Below are positions 55,548-64,000 of a stretch of DNA of 64,000 bases, piece after piece. The position numbers and the translations under genes were made by a program. Source of the DNA: Tethya wilhelma (Eukaryota > Porifera > Demospongiae > Tethyida > Tethyidae). Every line of letters begins with the position of its first letter. Position 1 is the first letter of the stretch. The notes beneath the pieces were generated by a model. The model saw nothing but the letters and a program-made list of their open reading frames with translations, was not told the DNA's origin and searched no databases. The DNA lies in NCBI GenBank assembly GCA_964030475.1, contig CAXIPT010000001.1:9625510-9689509 (forward strand), in the 5' to 3' direction.

Positions 55548-57804
55548 CTTTAACATTAGTTTTTATAATGTAAAATAGACATGGATATGGACATACACTA
55601 ACTCACCTTGTTGGATGGTGGTATTATATAGTTGTCACAGTTGTTGCCACTGGTTGGTTTGTCCCTTGGCCATTGCGCCACTCAGTGGAAGGGGTATAGG
55701 GCAACAAATAATGTTTTTGTCACAGCTGTGGTGGACTTTGCTGCATGTGAAAAATTTTATGCATGGTTAGACCATGAAGCTAGATTGAGCTGATAAGCTA
55801 TGCAAGTTTTTGCGCTGAATATTTTAGTAAGCTTAGCTACTTACTTTGAATTGGGGACTATATGGTGCACTCTCTGTTGTGTTTTCTGGCTCTGGAGGAA
55901 ATCCTAGAATATTTTCGACCTTTGTCCTGGAGAAGAAGTAGAAGGAGATAGAGACTATTCTAGAGGGGACCACCGTCAATGTGATGAGTTGTGGATTAGC
56001 CAGTGGTTGCATACTGATAGAAGAGGTCAGAAACTTCGTTGTTGAGCCATGAAGGATGGTATATTAGGCATATATCTTGTTAAGGAAAGAACCCACTATT
56101 ATGTTATATATCCTGTTGCTTTATAGTCTCTTTCTTCTTGACTGAATTTTGGTACTCGTGAACAAAATATGCATGTCTTTGATAACTTAATTAGTACCAT
56201 TGCATCAATTTTCACAACTTTCAAGTTCTTGTACTATTTTACTGCCTAAAACATAGTCTTTAACCTCATGTACACATATCAAGTACATGCAGTTTACTTA
56301 TGTAGTTTTCTATTCTCATGATGTAGAACTTCAAGACTATATCCAACAAATTGGGTAAATTTATCAAGATTCTCTCAATAATTATGTACTGCTAGTCTCA
56401 ATCAAACAAAATTTCTAGAATTCACACAACTGTTGATAGATCATCATTATTATATACATTTTACATGCTGTCGCCAAAAAAGTTTGTTCCCTTCAAGTCA
56501 ATAAACCTTCTCTTTCAAGGTTCTTATTCAACCTTCTGTTTCGTTTTCCAACAGTTGAGTCTCCTGCTATTAGAAGGAAAAAACTCTACTGGAACTGTAT
56601 AAATTGCCATTGATGTCCATGGCAATCACACTCAGAAGTAGGTATCTACTCATCCCCAAAAGTCAATAATTTGAGCAATATTGGTGAATTATAATATCCA
56701 CTCACTGATGTATAGGTCAAAAGTGTAAGAAACTCGACCATTTGGCCAAATCTGCTGCAATGGATTCACCCTCCCAGCTGCCTTTGCCCTCCTCATCACC
56801 AATTATGCCAGTTCCAATGGCCGCTTCTATGTTATTGCTCCAGACTATGTCTTTGTACTAATATTCTGGGGAGTCAGCATTCTCTGCCAGAGGCTTTCAG
56901 ACTAGAAAGGTATCGCTTAATAAAATGATAGGGAAAAAACAAGAGTAGCTATAGAGCGTTGGAATGATGATCAATCCTCGAACTGTATGTAAGTGATGCA
57001 TTCTTGATGCTGTGAAAGTGTGTAATTCGAGATGCTGTGGTAAACCTTGTTGAGTGTTTCTTAAGGTTACGGGCTACCATTTGCTCATGAATATTTTAAT
57101 GAGCATGCGTAGTTATTTTAGTGCGGAGCAAACCGCAACTTGTGCAAAACTGTTGGCATGATTTTTTGGCGTCAGTTTTTTTCCAAAGTATTCTGTGTGT
57201 GACTGTATAAAGTGGCTCTTTTTAACCGGATTGTATGTGGGCAGGGCCAGATCAAAAAAGAAATTTGACAGCACGTTCAACGACAGAGAAACGGCAGCTT
57301 TTGTCTTCGCTTCTGCTGCAGAATCACAGCAAGAAGTAAGTTTGAGCTACCATTTTTTTCATACTATAAGAAAGAGAAGCCAACCGAATAGATCTGGCCC
57401 TACAGAGAGTTCGAAATAAGCGTCTAACGCTCCCATAGTCGATCTGGAACGTTGCCTCTTGAAATAAACTGACGCCAAAAATTTTTGGCTACTCTTTCTG
57501 TTGGTATCTCTGAGCGTAGTAAGCCTGCTGAGGTTGTCTTTTCGCTGTTTNTTTCTGTTGGTATCTCTGAGTGTAGTAAGCCTGCTAAGGTTGTCTTTTG
57601 GCTGTTTAGGCCTGAAAGTTAAAAAGAATAACTGTCTAAGCTGTTGCTTAAAATTTGGCAGGAAATTGCTGCAGTAATTTGCCAAAAAGAAACTTTTTAT
57701 TCTTGCTCATTAAATATTCATAACAGAATGTACCCCGTAACCTTTAGGCCCGGGTCACNTAGACTGTGCCTATTAGACGTAAAAAAAAGCCTGCCAAGAT
57801 ATCC
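55548..57804. other. no confident gene
   Basis: AT-rich. A frame at about 56750-56905 (GFTLPAAFALLITNYASSNG...) preceded by TAG/GTC could be an exon of a membrane protein but stands alone. Contains ns at 57551 and 57759. Confidence 0.4.
57495..57608. repeat. 57-bp tandem duplication
   Basis: TTTCTGTTGGTATCTCTGAG... occurs twice with a 57-bp period and an n at the junction. Confidence 0.85.
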
Positions 57805-59561
57805 TTATTTGTGGATATTATTGTCATGGCTACAATTGGAAAGAGACCTGATTGTGTCCTCCTCTGTTCCAGCTGTGATAAAGGCTGGCAGTGCATATTG
57901 ATAGAAAAAGCACAAAAGTTGCCTTATCCAGTTGGCTAAAAAAAGTGATGTGTAATCACAGCCAGTTTCTACAAAATTAATATTGCATGATTGCATAATT
58001 TTTGGTAGATTGGTAGGATTTAGATGTTCCATATCAGGGTCATTTTTCAAGGCTACTACAAGGTTTGTCAAGATTAGTAGTTTGAGCTCCCTTGCATTAT
58101 AAGTGCTGATTTGGACATTTTCTTTTGTTTGTACACTCTTCAGGGTTAAGCCAATTGCGCAAACATCTGTATCTGGAGATAGAATTAGGATATTTTTGCA
58201 AGTTGTCTTGCTTACATGCATCCATGCTCAGTCATGTGTCTGTTTCTTCTGCAGCACATTTAAATTGAGGATCTGGCTGAGGTTCTACTTGCGTTCCTTT
58301 AATGTCTCAATAGAAAAGCCCACAACATACAAAGTTTGAGTCGCAACAGGTTATATTGAAGCTGTTTATAGGAAATAGTTTCCCACAAATTGTACAAGTG
58401 ATCCACCTCTTACGGCAGTTGATATGATTTTCCCTCCACTTTTTGTGAGGTGATGTGTTTGTCCAGATATCTGTTTGCAATTGTGATCTGACACCACTTT
58501 AGCAGTTTCATCTCTGTGTTTCTGTTAAATTGATTTATGGTATTGTGGATCCATTCTCCCAGGGTTATCAAAAATTACATGGACCTGTTTTGCCCTGTTT
58601 TTGAACTGGGTCATGATGAATCTTTTAAACAAAAAATTGGCATAGTCTTCCATTGTCTTGTGTGCATGTGTACGTACTAAGGGCCGGTTTGTATTGATTA
58701 GAAACACCCCTTCAGCAAAGCAACATTCAGGGACCCACTGAAGTGGTAATCGAGACATAGTAATAGAAGGTTAATTTTGCTTCTTTTCATCTTGTTTCTA
58801 GAGCTTTTGTAAAATAACTCTGGTTGACCAACTATTTGTGAAAATTGGATTGTCTTTTTCATTGCTGATAGGATAAGCTGTTGATCTCTTTGTAGTTGTT
58901 AGATCCTTTGTTTATAGGACTGACTTTGGTGGAAAATATTTGTAGTGCACGTCGTCTGTTAGGTGCACTAAAACTGGGATCATTAACTCATCTGTTTCTA
59001 TCTTACGAAAGTTTAGTAGATCATGTGATACTTTACTCCTTGCCAGTTTGTGAATAGGTTTGTCTATAGCCTCTTGTGTTATTACTCTCATCTAGCAAAT
59101 TATGTTTTGTTTCTGACTTTTGTCAAATTCCTTTGTAGAGTAAATGGAACTGACCTCATCTATTTCCTTCTTTGCTGATGGAAAGATTTGAAGCTTCAAT
59201 TGTTGTATTGCCTTTGTCCTGTAAGTGACATATATAATTTGCAATCCTGTTGATGTGGTCAGGAGACGATTTAGTAATAGCCATTTTGCACTGTTTGTTG
59301 ATCAGCATTTCATGTGCTTCATTGATGCCCACACTGTGCCAAATCTACTACTAATGTTGACTACAAAATTAATGCTCCCTGTTCAAATATAAGAAGTAGT
59401 GATGGTGGTAGAATCAAAAGATCAGCTATGTGGTTTGAAATAAACTTCTGGTATATTTGGTGATCAAATGCTGTGAATACTGGGGCCATGGTCTTCACAC
59501 TCCACATTCTTAGGTTCCAATCTCCACTTCGTATAGCCAAAAAGAGAGTTAGATATGCCAT
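57805..59561 (-). pseudogene. long degenerate copy of a transposon gene family
   Basis: In order on the minus strand: TLFLAIRSGDWNLRMW, VFTAFDHQIYQKFISNHIAD (59561-59361); AIQQLKLQIFPSAKKEID and a LARSKVSHDLLNFRKIETDE stretch (about 59215-58980); MSRLPLQWVPECCFAEGVFL, VHVIFDNPGR (58758-58525); NILILSPDTDVCAIGLTL, ELKLLILTNLVVALKNDPDM and ETGCDYTSLF (58221-57900). This is the order I recall for the family that also left the relic at 29493-29878. Frameshifts and stops separate almost every block. The biochemical role of the family is not known to me. Confidence 0.65.
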
Positions 59562-60606
59562 AGCATCACCAAAGACAAACTGAACCCAAAACCTTCATGT
59601 ATCATCACACTGGGCGATTCTTTGTATGAAGTGAGTAAAGTGTTGATAAAACACCTTAACATGAGGTCCAATATGATCATGTGCAGCTTTCGATGTTGTG
59701 CATGTCATTTCCCTTTATGTCATTCATTGTTAATAAGAATGAGTAGTTCATTATGAGGGGAGGGCTCTTGTCAATTGGAGTGTTAATGTATGCATGTGCT
59801 ACACATACCGTCAGAAGGTTATCTGAGTGTGTACTATAATGCATGATTACTTTCGAGTATCAGTCTAGTAGTACACAAAGAGTGTGCAGTAAACTTATTA
59901 CAGCCAGAAGCATACAAAAAAAATCATGCCAGAAGCCAATCTGTAGCAAAAGGTAAAGGTTCGGCACATGCACAAAGACAAAACTGTAGACATTCATCGT
60001 TGCATGCCTTCGCAGTGAGTTGGCTTGCACTCTGACTTGTTATTGAGTATATATAGACATATTAATATGTTATCACTTTTTCCTTATAACAGAAATGAAC
60101 TAGTAAGTAACTCATTTTACTTACAGGCTTGTGCTATGTTTCTGAAATGTTTGTTTGTGCTGAGCCCGGGATTACTGTTTAGGATTCTCTCCTGGAGGAA
60201 TGCCATTAGGTGGTAACTTTGCTTTGGGTACCTCATGTCCAAAGCATAGTATGTAGCTAAGAGACTAAGTATAGTCCCTTGGCTACAATGTTACTCTGGT
60301 GACTGATTGAAAGAACAACCATTTGTTAGGTAACTATACATATAGCCTTGATATCACCAGTCAGAACAGCCTGGATAATGACCATTCTTGGGGAAGGTAT
60401 GTCTCTAATCTGGACTACCTCATCGATACTTTTTGTGATCTGCATTGTGTATGAGTAATGTAATTCATTATCTATAAAAAAAAGTATAAATAATATAATT
60501 ATGTTTATTTTGGGGAACATATGCGGAAAAGGTTGTCCAGCTATGTTATTACATACATATGTTCGTATAATAAGGTTACGGTTATAATGATCCTTTCCGA
60601 CTGTTT
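59562..60606. other. no gene seen
   Basis: AT-rich, no convincing exon. Confidence 0.45.
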
Positions 60607-61071
60607 ATGAATATTTGTCTTACTGGGTATGCGGTGAAAAGTGACTGCATGCATGGGGTCCCTTGGAGTTGGACTTCATTTCCAGATTTATGCTGGAACT
60701 TCAGTTCCTCTGCCGAGCAGGTAGCATTTGAGTTGCTCTTGATTAGTGACACCAATATAGCCTCTTATAGCATCACCTTTCACTGGAGTGTGCATACAAC
60801 TAGGCCACGACCATCACATATTCGCTGCACCATTGCAATAATCTCCCTTCTACCACAAGGGAAGCCGATTTCAGTGCATTCCACAGAAAGAAACTTAGCG
60901 CATCTTCTTCTTGAGGGGTTAGATATGGCTTACATTCCCTCAATGAGCCAAGCAACACATGGCCTGAAACTCTACAATATATTGATTACAGGCAACAGTT
61001 GGTTCATGAATATCTCAGAAGGTGAGAAACTAAAGGATATGCTTACTAACCTGGAAACCACCAATTGGTAG
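60607..61071 (+). CDS. 154-codon ORF, unknown
   Basis: An ATG-led frame with Trp/Cys/Ser-rich composition (MNICLTGYAVKSDCMHGVPW... to MLTNLETTNW). No domain is recognised and no splice partners were found. The length is unusual for non-coding AT-rich sequence here, but it could be chance or a decayed element. Confidence 0.25.
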   Translation: MNICLTGYAVKSDCMHGVPWSWTSFPDLCWNFSSSAEQVAFELLLISDTNIASYSITFHWSVHTTRPRPSHIRCTIAIISLLPQGKPISVHSTERNLAHLLLEGLDMAYIPSMSQATHGLKLYNILITGNSWFMNISEGEKLKDMLTNLETTNW

Positions 61072-61323
61072 CATGGCTGAGACAAAGCTGAATCACAAGT
61101 TGCAAGTGACAGAGTATGCCGCCGAGGCTTGTGCACCATTGGTGCCTTTATTATGATTGTAAACAATTTTTAACCAGAAGTTTCAGTTAGTCTTGGTCCA
61201 TTTCTCTCTGCACATACCTATCAATTTCTAAGATTTGTCCAGCTGCTGTTGGAGACCATTTTCCAATTCCTGGAATTTGAAATAGCTTTTCTTGGAGAAA
61301 GTAGAAAAATTCTTTGGCTTTAA

Positions 61324-61948
61324 CTCTTTAGGGCCGATTGCGGATTTATCCGCACGCGCGTATTCAACGATCGCGTAATCTGCGATTTTTCGCATTTTTT
61401 ATTTTATAGCTATAGCGTTTGAGCTGTGAGCTTTAGACTTGCTATGCAGTTAGGTAAGGAAGCGCTCTACTAAAATACCAAGTAAGAGTCAGGTCTAATT
61501 AGTGGGAGGGGAGATATAGGCTTTAGAGTTCAAAGGTCGCGATCGCGGCGAGATCGTGACCTTTGGTTTTAAACTCACGTTTTTTTCTTAGTGCATTGCA
61601 GGAGAAGCTTAATTGACGCTAGCTATGGAGGTGCAGGGAGGCTTAGGCTATACCTGCATGCAAGCGCTTTTGCAGTGCTGCTCATAAAGCTGGAAAAAAA
61701 GCCTAAAGTATGCAGGTCGTTTGGCGAACTTTGACCCCTTCCGTTTTTGCAAGCTTTTAAAGTTAATAAAAGCAAACCTAGAACTAATTTGATATAGCCA
61801 TGGCTTAGTACAACCATAGCTAAGCTCAACTAGCTACAAAAGAGAGTGGCTAAGGCTAAAGTAAGAACAAAAATGTACAAAAACCAAGGTTAATTAAATA
61901 TTCATAAAATCTAATTAAGTATGCATAATAAATTTAGGCCCTAAAGAG
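61324..61948. mobile_element. 625-bp TTAA MITE with 12-bp TIRs
   Basis: TTAA (61320-61323 and 61949-61952) flanks CTCTTTAGGGCC and its exact complement. The left subterminal part is CpG-rich (GCACGCGCG, GATCGCGTAATC) in contrast to its surroundings. There is no coding content. TTAA targets fit piggyBac- or Kolobok-type transposases; these ends differ from the two AGG-type MITEs. Confidence 0.8.
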
Positions 61949-62319
61949 TTAATTCAATTGCAATGAAGTACTGCCTCACAGCCCTATCTTCACCTGTGCA
62001 CATGAGTTCACCACTGTCATCATCATTCAAGACTATGATGTGAGGTTGATTATTCTCCTTATCTGAACACTCGCTCACACTGGAGTAATATTTTTTTAAA
62101 AATATAGCTATAGAAGGGTGGGGGAGAACATATTCATGTAAGTGGATATTGACTTACAGGAACAATTTTCATTAAGTAAGGAATATCTCGATCTGCTCGT
62201 TTTGTTCAGTTTTGTGATAAACAGCAACCTCAAGCAACGGAATGCCATTATGACGAGAGAATGTATACCTGTAATTTACTTATACCTATACTGGACAAAA
62301 GATTGTTTTTCTTCTGCAC

Positions 62320-63477
62320 TCATTTCAAATTGGTTTTCTTTGTAAGTTGCTTCTCTTCTCTCTCAAGTTTCTTTCTTGCTTTCTCTTCTTGGGCCTTTTT
62401 CTTTCTTCTAGCTTTTTCTTCAATATTTTGGAGGTTTTCAGTACTTGTTAGGACTTGTTTTGACCCAGGTTTCCCAGGTTGTTCACCTTTGATGTCTACA
62501 GGGTGAGAAACACAGAAGATTTGTTGAATGCTGTTGAAAGCCTTTGGCACTGGCAGGATAATTTTTGTCAACAAATTCAGCATTATACATGTTTGCCAAT
62601 TTTTTGTATTGTTCATCATGTAAATTGTCTGATTCGAGGGAAATCTGTGTGTATAGCTTCAATTCCAATCTCCTCCTAACTCTTGAGAGTTAGAGTGAGT
62701 ATAGGGGAATGAACAGTTGCTCAGCAGGCTCGTTCTTAACACTAAACAGTAAGCTGACTTCTGTCAACAGGAATGAGTAGGGGAATGAACGGTACGTTGC
62801 TCAGCAGGCTCGTTCTCAACAATAAACGGTAGTAGCTGACTTCTGTCAACAGGATGAATAATTTTTGTAACCTTAAATACTGATATCATATTTTTGATGG
62901 TCATGGATTTTTTTTCCAAGCTTCAGCAAACAATGATGAAAATAACATTCAAGTTACCACAGGACCAAGATTGTTAGTAACATACTGCTGGCAAATTGTT
63001 CTCCATGCAGCTTTTAAAGGGCCCAAAACAACCTTTGTCTAATGGTTGTGTTGCGTGTGTTGTATTGATGAACAGAATAATCTCATGATCGAATGCAAAC
63101 CTGACAGCTTGAGGTGAGTAATGAGAGCCATGGCCATGGATAAACAGCAACAATGGACTCAAAGGAGGAGCGTATCTTAAAAAAATGGGACACCATGCAC
63201 CCAATTTTTACATATATTTCTTGGTCCATCCACCCGCTAGCACTCAAACCGTAAAATATTCCTGGAACTTCCCTATACTGTCATATCTGGGTGGAGAGTT
63301 TTGCAATCCCATACAACCATATATAGGGGGGATTGCAAAGCCTGCTGCACAAAATATACAGCCAACTGTGACAACAGTGACTTGGGTCTTGGTACCGGAA
63401 GTTGTTATGGCAACATTATTGGTACTTTTAGGTGATACCCGTTTCGTCCATAATAAAGATGCAGCCAGGCTTATCAT
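62320..63477 (-). pseudogene. pogo/Tigger (DDE_1) transposase relic
   Basis: Minus strand: KRVSPKSTNNVAITTSGTKT, QVTVVTVGCIFCAAGFAIPP (63450-63325); LSPLLLFIHGHGSHYSPQAV (the second catalytic D replaced by H in xLDGHxSH), HATQPLDKGCFGPFKSCME (63160-63000); and a C-terminal basic coiled coil, VLTSTENLQNIEEKARRKKK (62460-62330). Stops and a 75-bp tandem duplication (62703-62853) break it. Confidence 0.85.
62703..62853. repeat. ~75-bp tandem duplication
   Basis: AGGGGAATGAAC...GTTGCTCAGCAGGCTCGTTC...CTGACTTCTGTCAACAGG occurs twice, within the pogo relic. Confidence 0.85.
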
Positions 63478-63904
63478 GTAGATTGTACTTTGACAATATA
63501 TGTAACACTGTGCAAACTAAATAAGAAATAATTTTTACATTTATTAGAAGTGCACCCTGTGTGAAATGCACGAGCGCTGCTCAAATTTTGCAGGAAATTT
63601 CCTGCACTTTATGCAAAATGTGAGTGTATGACATAGACTCACATTTTCAATTGTCTGAGGTGCTGCCACTTGATATAGCATTGTTATGACCATTATTATT
63701 GTAAACTTTATATAAAAAATATTTTAACTCCGTATTAAATTCAGAATGTTTTAGATGTAAATATGCTGATTTTAGGTGTTAATAGTTTTCCTTCTCAAAT
63801 GTTTTTTGCATGTTAAAGTAAAATCAAACAATATAATAGATGATTTTGATATAGTGTCTATTGATCCATTCCACCTTTCTTTTCTTATTCTTTGCATCTT
63901 TTAC
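63478..63904. other. no gene seen
   Basis: AT-rich sequence with no exon. Confidence 0.5.
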
Positions 63905-64000
63905 AGTAGTATATTAATATGCGTAGAACAACATGCATGTATAAAAATGTGCGACCACGTGCAGTTTGAATTTGAACGCTTACAAGACACATATGATGAG
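63905..64000 (+). repeat. fragment of the 50301-50687 MITE family, cut by the window end
   Basis: TGCGTAGAACAACATGC and ATGTGCGACCACGTGCAGTT through CGCTTACAAGACA match 50359-50435 in the same orientation. The terminal repeat is not seen on the left. Confidence 0.75.

Noticed and set aside
56750..56905. Membrane-protein exon (GFTLPAAFALLITNYASS)
   Set aside because: A single candidate exon without partners; the hydrophobic frame may be fortuitous in AT-rich DNA.
60607..61071. A structured gene at the 154-codon ORF
   Set aside because: Listed at low confidence only; no homology, no introns, and composition is compatible with chance.
1..64000. CRISPR arrays, bacterial operons or terminators
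   Set aside because: Intron-split genes, LTR elements and LINEs show a eukaryotic nuclear genome; no regular spacer arrays were seen.

Overview
The window is a piece of a draft animal genome. Coding sequence is split by short GT-AG introns, long AT-rich stretches carry no gene, scattered single n bases mark assembly ambiguity, and most recognisable protein sequence comes from eukaryotic transposable elements. The mix (SAM/HECT-like gene pieces, PHD- and CW-finger transposase-like genes, Crypton-like, BEL, gypsy, hAT, Tc1, pogo, CR1/jockey-like LINE and KDZ-like remnants) fits a marine invertebrate. My best guess is a demosponge, from remembered resemblance of several families and without any search.

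Layout. At 1-1010 is the 3' end of a gypsy element with its LTR. At about 1037-4296 are plus-strand exons of a possible SAM/HECT-type ubiquitin-ligase gene, with a broken kinase copy on the minus strand inside. At 5.0-6.9 kb a Tc1 transposase runs directly into a hAT transposase, both dead. LINE tails lie at 7.5-8.1 and 12.2-13.1 kb. At 9.9-10.8 kb is an unresolved small multi-exon locus on the minus strand. At 14.1-20.9 kb is a small three-exon gene whose second intron holds a 5257-bp DNA transposon with perfect 32-bp inverted ends and a TAA target duplication. This is the best-preserved mobile element here. A gypsy-like element with two LTRs and a tRNA-complementary primer site follows at 21.3-23.5 kb, then an integrase relic (25.0-25.8 kb) and a chimeric transposase-like gene (26.0-27.5 kb).

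Further on: a relic with swapped domain order (29.5-29.9 kb), a candidate secreted-protein first exon (31.4 kb), a satellite of about 150 bp (32.2-33.1 kb), and a 6-kb inverted repeat with Crypton-like arms around a BEL gag relic (33.7-39.7 kb). The 44.3-47.5 kb stretch carries an intact two-exon gene of 1046 codons with a candidate DDE core and a CW-like zinc finger. At 48.0-50.9 kb a KDZ-like gene is interrupted by a TTAA-flanked MITE; removing the MITE restores the reading frame. A complete two-exon 134-codon gene lies at 52.1-52.7 kb. The rest holds a MULE-like MITE, a long degenerate transposon-gene copy (57.8-59.6 kb), a third TTAA MITE (61.3-61.9 kb) and a pogo/Tigger relic (62.3-63.5 kb).

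The two most complete coding units are the 5.26-kb transposon gene and the 1046-codon gene. Both join an RNase-H-like transposase core to a C-terminal zinc finger of a chromatin-reader type (PHD-like and CW-like). Family assignments come from motif memory and were not checked against any database.
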